Source: Candidatus Ruthenibacterium merdavium
GTDB lineage: Bacteria > Bacillota > Clostridia > Oscillospirales > Ruminococcaceae
DNA: 64,000 nt
Direction: 5' to 3'
NCBI GenBank assembly: GCA_019119935.1
Contig: DWWA01000054.1
Location: 32,645-96,644 of the forward strand
Below, piece after piece: positions 49,791 to 61,499 of this stretch. The translations under genes and the position numbers were made by a program. Below the pieces are notes generated by a model. The model was not told the DNA's origin, did not search any database, and worked only from the letters and a program-made list of their open reading frames with translations. The stretch's first letter is position 1. Each line of letters opens with the position of its first letter.

Positions 49791-50978
49791 TCACTTCATC
49801 AAGCTTTGAATCAGCTGTTCTGCCGCACGAGGCGAACGGCTGCCTTTTCGCAAAGCAAATTCCTCTGCCTTTTGCTCCAAAAATTCCGGGTCAATTTCAA
49901 GGCCGTTCTTTCTTGCAAGGCAATGCACAATCTGCAAATACAGCTGCTTATCCGGCTTTGCAAAATATACGGTTAAGCCAAAGCGATCCGAAAGCGACAT
50001 CAATTCCTGCGTTGTGTCGGCACGGTGGATATCATCGCCGCTCTCACGGTCGGAAAAGCTTTCCTTTACAATATGGCGGCGGTTGCTGGTGGCATAAATC
50101 ACCGCATTCGGCACTTTTGTTGCGACGGAGCCTTCCAAGGCAGCTTTCAGCATGCTGAACGAATCGTCATTTTTATTAAACGAAAGGTCATCAATAAAAA
50201 TGATAAATTTAAGCGGGTTATCTGCCACTTTTTCCATCACGGAAGAAAGACTTAAAAGCTGATCTTTGCGCAGTTCAATCAAGCGAACGCCCTGATCGAA
50301 AAAGCGCTTAACGCACGCTTTCACCGTGGAGGATTTACCCGTGCCTGCATCGCCGAAAAGCAGAACGTTCGCGGCAGGCCGCCCCTCGCAAAGCGCCTTT
50401 GTGTTGTCAAATACTTTTCGGCGTTCTTCTTCATAGCCGACAAAGTTTTCTATTTCCTGCTGCGCAGCCCGGCGCACGGGAAGAATCTTTCCGTCGGCCA
50501 CATAAAACATGGCCGCAGACGAAAACACCCCATATCCATAGCGGTCAATCTGCTGTAAACGCAGCTGATATTCTTTCTCAAAATCTACAAAATGATTTTC
50601 AAATTGCGGCAAAAATCCATCATAACGGATAGCGGCACAAAGCTGTGCCGGTGTCAGTGTGCTCAAATGCGTAAACACTTGCAGTTCATGCCGCGCATTT
50701 TCCGCAAGCGACGGCGGCGCCGTTTCGTGGCGCGCCGCGGCTTTCACATACACATTTTCATCTTCAAAAACCGCTCGCTGTAAAAAGGCGGAAAAATCAT
50801 TTTGATCTTCTGCCAGAGAAAACACAAAATCCCCAAACAGCGAAATTTTCTCCCGCACTTCTCCATTGCAGGTTAAAAAACGCAAAAGCGCCTGCATCGG
50901 CGCAGAGTTTAACACATTGCGGAAAACTGCGAGTGACGACAGCGCACACGCAAGCTCCATACCACGCAATTCTTTCAT
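49791..50978 (-). CDS. DUF815-type AAA ATPase
   Basis: Walker A LLFGDAGTGKSSTVKA; Walker B FIIFIDDLSF; GDDIHRADT. Confidence 0.85.
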   Translation of the reverse strand: MKELRGMELACALSSLAVFRNVLNSAPMQALLRFLTCNGEVREKISLFGDFVFSLAEDQNDFSAFLQRAVFEDENVYVKAAARHETAPPSLAENARHELQVFTHLSTLTPAQLCAAIRYDGFLPQFENHFVDFEKEYQLRLQQIDRYGYGVFSSAAMFYVADGKILPVRRAAQQEIENFVGYEEERRKVFDNTKALCEGRPAANVLLFGDAGTGKSSTVKACVKRFFDQGVRLIELRKDQLLSLSSVMEKVADNPLKFIIFIDDLSFNKNDDSFSMLKAALEGSVATKVPNAVIYATSNRRHIVKESFSDRESGDDIHRADTTQELMSLSDRFGLTVYFAKPDKQLYLQIVHCLARKNGLEIDPEFLEQKAEEFALRKGSRSPRAAEQLIQSLMK

Positions 50979-51030
50979 ACTTTCATCCCTTTAAGCCCAA
51001 CAAACGGAAACACCGTTCCTCTTGATGCAT

Positions 51031-51060
51031 GTCCCGCATGCGCAAAAGCGCATGCGGGAC
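51031..51060. repeat. Perfect 13-bp inverted repeat between ilvD and the DUF815 gene
   Basis: GTCCCGCATGCGC-aaaa-GCGCATGCGGGAC. Confidence 0.85.
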
Positions 51061-51114
51061 GCCGCTTTTCTTTATATCGCCGCAGCCGTTACCTGCCCGA
51101 TATAAAAATATACT

Positions 51115-52779
51115 TTAAAATTCATTGATTACCGCGCCGCGGTCTGCCGAAGAAACCTGCGCCGCATAACGGGCCAAACAACCTTTTAAGCCCGTTTTCT
51201 TCTGAATGGGCATTGTTTCGCGTCGCTTTTGCAGTTCCGACTCTTCCACTTTCAATTCAATGGAATATTCGGGAATATTAATAGCAATCCGGTCACCGTT
51301 TTGCACATAGGCAATCAAGCCGCCGCGCACTGCCTCGGGCGATACATGCCCAATGGACGCGCCTCGGGTCGCCCCGGAGAAGCGTCCGTCCGTAATGAGC
51401 GCGACATCTTTATCCAGCCCCATACCGGCAATTGCAGACGTCGGGGAAAGCATTTCGCGCATTCCCGGGCCGCCCGACGGGCCTTCGTAGCGGATTACCA
51501 CAACGTCGCCCTTTTCAATCTTGCCGCCGTAGATGGCCGCAATGGCTTCCTCTTCGCTTTCAAACACTTTCGCGGGGCCTTCATGCACAAGCATTTCCGG
51601 CGCCACTGCGCTGCGCTTTACCACACAGCCGTCCGGCGCTAAATTGCCGCGCAAAACGGCAATACCGCCTGTTTTGCTGTACGGATTTTCCACGGGGCGA
51701 ATCACTTCGGGGTCGCGGTTCACTGCGTCCGCAATATTCTCGCCCAGTGTTCTTCCCGTGCAGGTCATTGCGCTTGTATCAAGCAAGCCGAGCTTGGAAA
51801 TTTCTTTCAGCACAGCGTATACGCCGCCTGCCTCGTTGAGGTCTTCCATATAGGTGTGCCCTGCGGGCGCTAAGTGGCACAAGTTGGGCGTTTTTTCGCT
51901 GATCTCATTTGCCAAATCGAGATTCCACTCGACACCGCATTCATTGGCAATCGCGGGCAGATGAAGCATGCTGTTCGTGGAACAGCCCAGCGCCATATCG
52001 GCCGTCAATGCGTTGCGAATCGCGGCACTTGTCATAATATCACGCGGGCAAATGTTCTTTTTCACAAGTTCCATCACCTGCATACCTGCGTGCTTTGCCA
52101 GCTCGATGCGGGCGGAATAAACCGCCGGAATCGTACCGTTGCCGCGCAAGCCCATGCCGAGCACTTCCGTTAAGCAGTTCATCGAGTTCGCGGTGTACAT
52201 ACCCGAACAAGATCCGCAGGTCGGACAGGTGTTCTCTTCGCACACTGTCAGCTGCTTTTCGTCAATCTTTCCGGCTTTATACGCACCCACAGCTTCAAAC
52301 ATGCTCGAAAGGCTTGTTTTCTTTCCGTCTACACGGCCTGCCAGCATCGGCCCGCCGCTGACAAAAATCGTGGGAATGTTCAAGCGCGCCGCCGCCATCA
52401 GAAGGCCGGGAACGTTTTTGTCACAGTTCGGAACCATAACAAGTCCGTCAAACCCATGCGCACGCACCATCGCCTCTGTCGAATCAGCGATAATGTCACG
52501 CGTAATCAGGGAATATTTCATGCCCGTATGCCCCATGGCAATGCCGTCACACACCGCAATGGCGGGGAACACAATCGGTGTTCCCCCCGCCATTGCCACG
52601 CCCAGCTTCACGGCCTCGACAATTTTATCGAGGTTCATATGGCCGGGTACAATTTCATTGTAAGAGCTGACAATTCCAATCAGCGGCCTTGCCTGCTCCT
52701 CTTTTGTCATGCCCAAAGCGTGATAAAGCGAACGGTGCGGCGCATTGTGAAATCCTTCAACAATATTTTCCTTCACCAT
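51115..52779 (-). CDS. ilvD: Dihydroxy-acid dehydratase
   Basis: [66 protein letters not shown]. Confidence 0.97.
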   Translation of the reverse strand: MVKENIVEGFHNAPHRSLYHALGMTKEEQARPLIGIVSSYNEIVPGHMNLDKIVEAVKLGVAMAGGTPIVFPAIAVCDGIAMGHTGMKYSLITRDIIADSTEAMVRAHGFDGLVMVPNCDKNVPGLLMAAARLNIPTIFVSGGPMLAGRVDGKKTSLSSMFEAVGAYKAGKIDEKQLTVCEENTCPTCGSCSGMYTANSMNCLTEVLGMGLRGNGTIPAVYSARIELAKHAGMQVMELVKKNICPRDIMTSAAIRNALTADMALGCSTNSMLHLPAIANECGVEWNLDLANEISEKTPNLCHLAPAGHTYMEDLNEAGGVYAVLKEISKLGLLDTSAMTCTGRTLGENIADAVNRDPEVIRPVENPYSKTGGIAVLRGNLAPDGCVVKRSAVAPEMLVHEGPAKVFESEEEAIAAIYGGKIEKGDVVVIRYEGPSGGPGMREMLSPTSAIAGMGLDKDVALITDGRFSGATRGASIGHVSPEAVRGGLIAYVQNGDRIAINIPEYSIELKVEESELQKRRETMPIQKKTGLKGCLARYAAQVSSADRGAVINEF

Positions 52780-52794
52780 GATCCATACCGCCTT

Positions 52795-53826
<1,032 letters not shown>

Positions 53827-53839
53827 CTAATTTTAAAAT

Positions 53840-54331
53840 TTATTCCGTAATGCTGCGGTTTCTTTCCAAAGCCACAACACCCGTCCTGCACATTTCAATG
53901 ATGCCCAGCGGCTTTACCACTTCAATAAAAGCATCAATTTTGCTTGGCTCGCCCGTTACTTCCACACACAGCGTTTTCGGGTTGTAATCAATAATTTTTG
54001 CCCGATACACTTGTGCGGCAGCCATTACCTCACTGCGGTTTTCCGGCGAGTTTTTCACCTTCACCAGCATCAACTCCCGCTCAACGGTTTTGTCATGCTC
54101 CAGCAGTACAACGTTTTTGACATTGTAGAGCTTTTTCAGCTGGTTAATCAGCTGTTCTTTCGCATAATCATCCCCGCGGTGCGTAATGGTAATACGTGAG
54201 TAAGCAGGGTCATCTGTTTCCCCTACGGTGAGCGAATCGATGTTGAACCCCTTGCGCATAAACAGGCCCGACACTCTCGTCAACACACCGTATTTATTTT
54301 CGACATAAGCCGCAATCACAAAGCGATTCAC
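53840..54331 (-). CDS. ilvN: Acetolactate synthase small subunit
   Basis: ACT-domain protein, VENKYGVLTRVSGLFMRKGFNIDSLTVG; overlaps ilvB by 4 nt. Confidence 0.95.
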   Translation of the reverse strand: MNRFVIAAYVENKYGVLTRVSGLFMRKGFNIDSLTVGETDDPAYSRITITHRGDDYAKEQLINQLKKLYNVKNVVLLEHDKTVERELMLVKVKNSPENRSEVMAAAQVYRAKIIDYNPKTLCVEVTGEPSKIDAFIEVVKPLGIIEMCRTGVVALERNRSITE

Positions 54332-56034
54332 ACGCTCACCTCCTTAGAAATAATGATGTCGTCAATCGAGCCGCCCGGAGGAAGCATCGGCAAAACAAAC
54401 TCATCTTTATCAATGATGGTATCAATTAAGTACGGACCGTCGTGCTTCATGGCCGTTTCAAACGCCTTGCGGAACTCTTCCTGCGTTGTTACACGCACAC
54501 CGGGCAGGCCGAACGCCTCGGCCAGCTTGACAAAATCGGTTTTTCTTTCCAGCACCGTGTTGGAATAGCGTTTTTCATAAAACAGTGTCTGCCACTGGCG
54601 CACCATACCGAGCACGCCGTTGTTTAAAATCACAATCACCACAGGGGTGCGGTACGAAACTGCGGTGGCGAGCTCGTTCAAATTCATGCCAAAGCTGCCG
54701 TCGCCGGTAATGAGCACCGTGCGGTCACCGCTGCCGATTTGCGCGCCGATCGCACCGCCCAGCCCGTACCCCATGGTTCCAAGGCCGCCGCTGGAGGCGA
54801 AGCGCCGCGTTCTCTCAAAGGTGACATACTGTGCTGTCCACATTTGATGCTGGCCAACGTCGGTTGCAATCACGGTGTCCGCATCTTTCACCTCGTTGAT
54901 TACGTCAAAAATCTTTTTCGGCGTTAAGGCATCGCCGGCGGCTTCTTCCTCTTGGCGGCGCACCTCTTGGCCTTTCGCTTTGAACTCATTGATCATCGCC
55001 GTCCACTCCGGACGCTTTTTCGGCTCGCAGCGGTTTAAAATGCGCGAGAACGACGAAACAATGTCACCGATGATGCCGATATCCACTTTTACGTTTTTAT
55101 TGATTTCGGACAAGTCGGTATCCAGTTGGATGATTTTCGCGTTTTGCGCATATTTCTGAACATTGCCCGTTGCGCGGTCACTGAAGCGCACACCAACGCC
55201 GATAATCAAATCCGCTTCTTTATTCGCCATTGAGGAAGCGTAAGCACCGTGCATGCCCTGCATGCCCAAAAAGCGCTCGTAGGAGTTTGACATGGCGGAA
55301 AGGCCCATAAACGTACATCCGACATAGCCGTCAATCTTTTCTGCCAGTGCAATGATGTCCTTTGTCATGGCCGCGCCCGCCGCACCGCCGCCAATATAAA
55401 TATACGGGCGTTCACATTCATTCAGCAGTTCTACGGCACGGTCAATTTCTTCATCAGAGGCTTCATGCTGTTCCACAAACGGAACCACCCCTTTATAGCA
55501 AAACTCACACCGCGCCACTTGAACGTCTTTCGGAATGTCAATCAAAACCGGGCCCGGACGGCCGGATTTCGCAATTTGAAACGCCTCGCGAATCGTATCG
55601 GCAAGCTCGTTGATGTCTGTTACGAAATAGTTATGCTTGGTAATCGGCAATGTGATACCGGTAATATTGATTTCCTGAAAACTGTCCTTGCCGATTAAAG
55701 AAGTGGGTACGTTTCCGGTAATTGCCACCATGGGAATGGAGTCCAGCATGGCGGTGGCAAGCCCCGTGACGAGGTTTGTTGCGCCCGGGCCGGACGTTGC
55801 AATCACCACGCCCACTTTCCCCGTTGCGCGGGAGTAACCGTCAGCGGCGTGTGCCGCGCCCTGTTCATGCGCAGTAAGGATGTGGCGAATCCTGTCCTTT
55901 GCGAGATACAGTTCATCATAAATATTCAAAACTTGTCCGCCCGGATATCCGAAAACATCCGTCACTTGCTGTTCAATCAATGTTTCAATGACAATTCTTG
56001 CACCCGTCATTGTCTTTTGTGCATCCTTATGCAT
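54328..56034 (-). CDS. ilvB: Acetolactate synthase large subunit
   Basis: FGYPGGQVLNIYDELY; HEQGAAHAADGYSRATGKVGV; TPP motif GDGSFGMNLNELATAVSYRTPVVIVILNN. Confidence 0.97.
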   Translation of the reverse strand: MHKDAQKTMTGARIVIETLIEQQVTDVFGYPGGQVLNIYDELYLAKDRIRHILTAHEQGAAHAADGYSRATGKVGVVIATSGPGATNLVTGLATAMLDSIPMVAITGNVPTSLIGKDSFQEINITGITLPITKHNYFVTDINELADTIREAFQIAKSGRPGPVLIDIPKDVQVARCEFCYKGVVPFVEQHEASDEEIDRAVELLNECERPYIYIGGGAAGAAMTKDIIALAEKIDGYVGCTFMGLSAMSNSYERFLGMQGMHGAYASSMANKEADLIIGVGVRFSDRATGNVQKYAQNAKIIQLDTDLSEINKNVKVDIGIIGDIVSSFSRILNRCEPKKRPEWTAMINEFKAKGQEVRRQEEEAAGDALTPKKIFDVINEVKDADTVIATDVGQHQMWTAQYVTFERTRRFASSGGLGTMGYGLGGAIGAQIGSGDRTVLITGDGSFGMNLNELATAVSYRTPVVIVILNNGVLGMVRQWQTLFYEKRYSNTVLERKTDFVKLAEAFGLPGVRVTTQEEFRKAFETAMKHDGPYLIDTIIDKDEFVLPMLPPGGSIDDIIISKEVSV

Positions 56035-56096
56035 ACGATACCTCCCAACCCTGTTGCCTTCGTGTGTGGCATAAACCGCTTTTTTGTGTAAAAACA

Positions 56097-56395
56097 AAAA
56101 ACACTTCCGTCATCTTTGCAATCCAAATAAATCGGATAAAAGCAAAGAGACGAAAGTGTTAAATATGCCTTGTTTAACCTTCCGCGGTACCACTCTTTTT
56201 CACCCCGCGTGGGATGCCCTTTGGATGCCAACACATCCTAACTCTGTTACGGGAGTACCCGTCTGCATTTACTAAGTTCATGTTCTTGCAGCCACTCCAT
56301 GGTGATTTTCAAAAGACCCCCTCAGTGTTTCGCAGCACCCAACACCTCTCTGAAAAGGGAAATTCTTTTTACTCTTCCATATCGTTGTGTTTGAG
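56097..56395 (-). ncRNA. T-box leader (Leu, specifier CUU inferred) upstream of ilvB
   Basis: Minus strand T-box core GAGTGGTACCGCGGAAGG (56182-56193), upstream Stem I features, terminator AACACTTTCGTC...GACGGAAGTGTTTTTTG at 56099-56160, candidate specifier CTT at 56274-56276 just before AGTAAATG. Confidence 0.92.
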
Positions 56396-56399
56396 TGGT

Positions 56400-56428
56400 A
56401 TTATAGCATCGCCTCCAAGAATTGTCAA
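56400..56428 (-). promoter_or_regulatory. Consensus sigma-A promoter of the ilv cluster
   Basis: Minus strand TTGACA-17 nt-TATAAT. Confidence 0.85.
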
Positions 56429-56526
56429 CGCTTTAAAGTGAAAAAGCTTTTTTTGTCTTGATTTTTGTAAAAACGTCTGAAAACACAGGGCTTATTGTGC
56501 ATATTTTTTCATCAACAGGCACCCCA

Positions 56527-57606
56527 TTAAGCTTTTGGAGCGCTGAGATGAAATTGATAAGATACGGTTTGCTCTTTGTAAAGCCTGCCGTTTTCTTTTG
56601 CGTTCAGCACACTTTGCGCATCTTGCTGTGCCATCCACCATGAAAACGCAAAAATGTCATTTCCTCGTGCAAACGTTTTTTTCTCGAGGTCTTTTGCGCT
56701 TTCCTGCAAAAAATCATTGATGCGCGCGGCCGCCTGTTTTGCTTTTTCTCCGTACAGCGTTTCCCCGTCAATGCTGATCTCCTGAAACTCGCCTTCTACC
56801 ATTACTTTCAGCGACGGCGCGTCGGCTGTTCCGTCGGTCTCATACACAGTGCGCACGCCGCGCGCTGTAAAGGAAAGCGGCGCGTTGTCCAGCTCACCGT
56901 TATAAATCAGCTCACTGCTCTTTCCTCCAAAGCAAAGTGCGAGCAGCGTTTCCTCCTCTTTCAGCACGGCTGTTTGCTGTCCGTGGTCTACAACCGCCAG
57001 TGACTCAATCGTTTGCAGGCCGTTCTCATGCAATGTTAGCATCGGTATCCATCCCGAAACGCCCTGCCCCTCTTGACGAAAAAATTCATATAAGCCTGTG
57101 GAAACCTCCTGTCCGCCCTGCGTTTTTACCCCCAGCAGCCCGCTTTGCTCTACGATTTCATCCATTTGATCTTTTTGCTCCATCCATTCGTCCGCATCTT
57201 CTTCCACGGCAAAAATCATTAAATTAGGGCGCACGGCGTTTTCTTGTGCAAAATAGGACAGGCAGGAAGTAATATCATTTTTTAAAATGCCCTTTCCTAA
57301 AAATAACAGGTCATTTTGTCCGTAAAACGCTTTTTTACTCTGCTCATTTTCCGCTTGGCTGAGTGCCTGCCCCACAGTCTTTCCCCTCCCGCGGTAAAGC
57401 TGTGCTTGGTTTTCTGCGGCTCCGGCATCGGCCGAGGGCTTGCAGTCCATTACGGTGAGCACGGCTTCATAACTCCCCTTGTCAAAATCAACATAAATCG
57501 CTTTTACAATCGCCCGTTCCCCGAGCCCCGTACTTTGCATACAGCCGCACAAGAAAAAAACAGCTGCGGCACACAAAGCACCTTTAAGCGCCGTGATTGC
57601 TTTCAT
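56527..57606 (-). CDS. Ger(x)C family spore germination lipoprotein (GerAC type)
   Basis: Lipobox LCGCMQS; C-terminal GerAC region; downstream of gerAB-type gene. Confidence 0.88.
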   Translation of the reverse strand: MKAITALKGALCAAAVFFLCGCMQSTGLGERAIVKAIYVDFDKGSYEAVLTVMDCKPSADAGAAENQAQLYRGRGKTVGQALSQAENEQSKKAFYGQNDLLFLGKGILKNDITSCLSYFAQENAVRPNLMIFAVEEDADEWMEQKDQMDEIVEQSGLLGVKTQGGQEVSTGLYEFFRQEGQGVSGWIPMLTLHENGLQTIESLAVVDHGQQTAVLKEEETLLALCFGGKSSELIYNGELDNAPLSFTARGVRTVYETDGTADAPSLKVMVEGEFQEISIDGETLYGEKAKQAAARINDFLQESAKDLEKKTFARGNDIFAFSWWMAQQDAQSVLNAKENGRLYKEQTVSYQFHLSAPKA

Positions 57607-58633
57607 TCGCCTTCCTCCTTTGGCGCTGAATTTGATACGCCGCTAAGACAAGCACTGCCGCAGACAGCGCCGTTTCCACCCATTGGCGCTGAAGATCCTG
57701 AAGGCCGTAGCAAAGCAAAAACATCACCACAAGCAGCGAGAGTGCACCGGCACATAAACGTTCTGTGTTCCACTGCGGCAAAAAAAACTGTAATGCCGAG
57801 CGAAGCCCTACCGCAAAAGCACATACCTTTGTGATTTCCATCATCATCCAGACCGCGCAGTGCATGGCGTCCAAACGCTGCATCACAGAAATGCTTCCCA
57901 AACGAGAAAGCGCATAGACGGTTTGATTCTGCATTTGCGCCTGCGTGCCGAGAACCATTTCGCTGACCGTACTGAATACCGCAGCGAGCACCATAGCGGC
58001 GAGAATCGCGGCCGAATACCCTTTTTGTGCACGCCGCGTCCCGGACGCAGAAAACCATAAAAAGAGCGGAATTTGCGCTGAAACAGAAACTCCTTTGAAA
58101 GCGGCCGAAAAAACCTCACTTGCAGAAAACGGCCGGAGTGCCAAATGATAAAAGCGCATTTCCTGAACATTGGAGATGAGCAGCAGCACTACGGAAATGC
58201 AAAACAGCCAAAATAAAATTCCGCAAACCCGCAAAAGTGTTTCCACACCGCAGCGCATTGCATACCACGCGATTGCCAGCATCAGCGCGGCGGAAATCCA
58301 CTTGGGCGCCGATTCGTCGCTGATATACTGCAAAAAAATGCTTCCGCGCATCAATGCCTGCACGGCACCGAACGCAAATACAAAAGCAAAGGGCGCCGCC
58401 CAAACACTGTGTGTCCAGCACGCCTTGAGCCGTTCTCGCACAGGAGATTGATCCATTGCGCGCACCAGCGGATAGGTCAGCGCCAGCACTAAGAGCCCTG
58501 CCAGAAAAGCGGCCGGAACATACACTTGCGCGCGCACGCCCGCGCGCTGAGAAAAAGGGCGAATGACAAGGTCTGTCGAAAGAAGCACAAACAGGATCAC
58601 GCAAAGGCCTTGTGTGCGAATTTGTTGTTTCAT
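57584..58633 (-). CDS. GerAB/spore permease family protein
   Basis: About 10 TM helices; position between GerA and GerC-type genes. Confidence 0.85.
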   Translation of the reverse strand: MKQQIRTQGLCVILFVLLSTDLVIRPFSQRAGVRAQVYVPAAFLAGLLVLALTYPLVRAMDQSPVRERLKACWTHSVWAAPFAFVFAFGAVQALMRGSIFLQYISDESAPKWISAALMLAIAWYAMRCGVETLLRVCGILFWLFCISVVLLLISNVQEMRFYHLALRPFSASEVFSAAFKGVSVSAQIPLFLWFSASGTRRAQKGYSAAILAAMVLAAVFSTVSEMVLGTQAQMQNQTVYALSRLGSISVMQRLDAMHCAVWMMMEITKVCAFAVGLRSALQFFLPQWNTERLCAGALSLLVVMFLLCYGLQDLQRQWVETALSAAVLVLAAYQIQRQRRKANESNHGA

Positions 58634-60093
58634 TCTTCCACCTCTGTTTTTTGCAAATCGTGAATCGTAAAGGCAGAACGTGCTAAAACACGCCAGCTTT
58701 TTCGGATAAACGCATCGCGGAAAAAGGCTTTTGACGGCGGTGCCATCGGCGCGGTGAAAGGAATGCCGAACGCATTCATGCTGCACAAATTAAAAATTAG
58801 ATATAAAAACAGCGCAATCACACCAATGGGCCCCAGAACTCCTCCTGCGGCGATGAACAGCAGACGCAGCACGGTAACCGGCTCATACAAATTCGGCACA
58901 ACGTAGGTGCAAATAGCGGTTAATGCCGCCACCACGACAACAGGTGTTCCCAAAAGCCCGGCAGATACAGCTGCATCTCCTAAAATGAGCGCCGCCACTA
59001 AACTGACCGAGTGACCGATGGCTCTGGGCAGACGAAGACCTGCCTCGCGGACAATTTCCAAAAGAAAATTGACAAAAATCGCTTCTGCAAACAGCGGAAG
59101 CGGCGTCGCGCTTTCCGCCGCGGCCGTTTTGTAAAGCAGTTCCGACGGGAGAAATTCCGGCGTAAAGTTTGCTACGGACACAAACAAACCGGGAAGCATC
59201 ACGGCAATAAAAAACGCCGCATATTTCAAAACGCGAATCATGGACGAAAAATAGGCTTTCTCGGAATAATCATCCATGCTCTGAAAGTTTTCATTGAAAA
59301 AGTAAGGAACAATTAAAGCAAACGGGCTTCCGTTCACTAAAAGGATGATTTTTCCCTCGCAGATTTTCGCCGCGCTTGTATCGGGCCGCTCTGTGTAACC
59401 CACCGATTGAAAAAAGGAAAACCGGCTTTTTTGCAAAAAGGCTGATAAATAGCCGCTGTCAAATAAAAACGGAATTTCAATTTGCGACAGGCGGCGCTTG
59501 ACCAAGTCGAGCAGTGCCGGGTCAACCAAGTTGCGGTCATAAAGCAATGCCGCTTCGGTTTGTGTGCGCTCGCCAAATATCATTGTCTGCACCATCAATC
59601 CGTCGGTGCGCACAAGCCGCCGAACTAAGCTGATGTTGATTCTCAGCAAATCGGTATACCCCTCCCGCGAACCGCGCACATTGTTTTCTCCGCTCGGCTC
59701 TGACACAGAACGAAACTGCATCATCTGCGTGGAAAGCACCAGCCCTTTGTCTAAACCGTCAATCAAAATCACGGTTGTTCCTGCCGTCAGCTGTCCTCTT
59801 GCGTCTTCTACGGTCAGCACGCTTCGATGCTCCAGCGGAATTGCACTGTGCTTCATTAGATAATCAAATAGTGCCTGCGGGTCATTTTGAGGAATGAGCT
59901 GTCCCGGTCTGGAAAGCGTGTCCAGCATCATCACCCATAATCGCTCAATGCTTGATAAGCCCTCAAACATGCAAATACAGCAAGAAACCCTGCCGATTTC
60001 GATATCTTTTGTATAAAAATCAATGGCATCCCCAAAAACATCTTTTAAAAGGAGCTTGTTTTCCACTAAGCTTTCTTTCAAACGCTGTGCCAT
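58630..60093 (-). CDS. GerA family spore germination protein (GerAA type)
   Basis: DGLVMVQTMIFGERTQTEAALLYDRNLVDPALL-like region, GSPFALIVPYFFNENFQSMDDY, C-terminal TMs. Confidence 0.92.
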   Translation of the reverse strand: MAQRLKESLVENKLLLKDVFGDAIDFYTKDIEIGRVSCCICMFEGLSSIERLWVMMLDTLSRPGQLIPQNDPQALFDYLMKHSAIPLEHRSVLTVEDARGQLTAGTTVILIDGLDKGLVLSTQMMQFRSVSEPSGENNVRGSREGYTDLLRINISLVRRLVRTDGLMVQTMIFGERTQTEAALLYDRNLVDPALLDLVKRRLSQIEIPFLFDSGYLSAFLQKSRFSFFQSVGYTERPDTSAAKICEGKIILLVNGSPFALIVPYFFNENFQSMDDYSEKAYFSSMIRVLKYAAFFIAVMLPGLFVSVANFTPEFLPSELLYKTAAAESATPLPLFAEAIFVNFLLEIVREAGLRLPRAIGHSVSLVAALILGDAAVSAGLLGTPVVVVAALTAICTYVVPNLYEPVTVLRLLFIAAGGVLGPIGVIALFLYLIFNLCSMNAFGIPFTAPMAPPSKAFFRDAFIRKSWRVLARSAFTIHDLQKTEVEE

Positions 60094-60190
60094 GCGCAAC
60101 ACCTCCGTGTTTTCATTTTGGCCCGCTTTGTATGAAACTAAACCGTTTCACCCATAATGAAATCAGCTTTTCCTTCTCGGGGGTGTCGTT

Positions 60191-60871
60191 ATGTGGATTC
60201 TTCTTTTGCGCACTGTCATCACCTATGGGGTCATCATGTTCACCATGCGCCTGATGGGAAAAAAGCAGTTAGGGCAGCTTCAGCCCTCCGAACTCGTTTC
60301 TACGATTCTGATTTCCAATTTAGCCTCCATTTCGATTGAATCTCCCGAACTGCCGATTACCGGCTCTATTGTTCCTGTTCTGTGCATTGTCGCTTTAGAA
60401 ATTCTCATTTCCGCACTCAGCTTCCGCAGTCCTCGCGCCGCCGGGTGGATTTCCGGCCATCCGCGGGTCATTATCCGCCGCGGAAAAATTGATCAGCAAA
60501 CGCTGAGAGACTTGCGTTTTTCTGTAGACGACTTAATGGAGGCACTGCGCGGAAAAGATATTTTTGAACTTTCCGAAGTGGCCTTTGCGATGATCGAAAC
60601 AAACGGAACCATCAGCGTTTGCCGAACGTTTGAGTCCAGCACGCCCAGCAACCGGGCGTTTGGCTTTGATCGTCCGCAGGCCAGTCAGCCTTCACTCCCG
60701 ATTATCACTGACGGTTCTTATGTATCAGTGAATTTAAAGGCGTTCGGCGTCACACAAGAATGGGCGAAAGGCGTTTGTGCGGCACATGGTTATACGGTTG
60801 CGCAAACGCTGCTCTTGCTTTGCAATGATGCGCACGAAACGCTGCTGATTCCGAAGGAGAATGTTTCATGA
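60191..60871 (+). CDS. DUF421 (YetF/YcaP-like) membrane protein
   Basis: MRLMGKKQLGQLQPSELVSTILISNLASI. Confidence 0.9.
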   Translation: MWILLLRTVITYGVIMFTMRLMGKKQLGQLQPSELVSTILISNLASISIESPELPITGSIVPVLCIVALEILISALSFRSPRAAGWISGHPRVIIRRGKIDQQTLRDLRFSVDDLMEALRGKDIFELSEVAFAMIETNGTISVCRTFESSTPSNRAFGFDRPQASQPSLPIITDGSYVSVNLKAFGVTQEWAKGVCAAHGYTVAQTLLLLCNDAHETLLIPKENVS

Positions 60872-61236
60872 AACGCATCCGATGTGCCGTGTTAATTTTA
60901 GTCCTTCTCGGCCTTTTAGCTGTGGCCGCACAAATTCATATTGATACGGTTACGCATAACATCATCGCTGCGCTGGATCAGGCTCACATCTGCGCCGTCC
61001 GAAACGACTGGGAGCATGCCCGCTCGTTTGCTTTGCACGCGTGCAGCATTATGGAGGATAACCGCCACATCATGGAATTTTTCATTAAGCGGGAAACGGT
61101 TGCTTCTCTTGCGCTTAATTTAAAAGGGCTTTCCGTTTATGCACAGGCCCCAAGTGCACCGGATTTTATCTTTGAGCTGACACGCGCCAAACAGGAAACA
61201 GAAACTTTGCGTCATTTTTTCTTCTCGGTGTTTTAA
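60868..61236 (+). CDS. DUF4363-type small protein
   Basis: 122 aa, N-terminal TM, overlaps the DUF421 gene by 4 nt (recurrent DUF421 partner). Confidence 0.7.
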   Translation: MKRIRCAVLILVLLGLLAVAAQIHIDTVTHNIIAALDQAHICAVRNDWEHARSFALHACSIMEDNRHIMEFFIKRETVASLALNLKGLSVYAQAPSAPDFIFELTRAKQETETLRHFFFSVF

Positions 61237-61286
61237 AAAACAATTCGAACCACATTCGTGCTGTTCTGCGCAATCCCAGTGAAACG

Positions 61287-61327
61287 AAAAAGCACAGCCG
61301 ACCCTCAACAGATCGGCTGTGCTTTTT
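61287..61327 (+). terminator. Terminator after the DUF421-DUF4363 pair
   Basis: AAAAAGCACAGCCGA...TCGGCTGTGCTTTTT. Confidence 0.85.
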
Positions 61328-61499
61328 GGAACATATTCAATAAAATTTCGGCATGCTGTGCCCCTAAGCGGCAAAACGCAGATGGTGCCGTGCCGCCTTA
61401 AGCTGCGCATTGTGATTCTGCTCCCCTTATCAGCCCTTTTGCACTTGGCATTAAAGCCCGCAAACTGCCGGTCTTCAGCACGACATATTTTTAGTTCGT

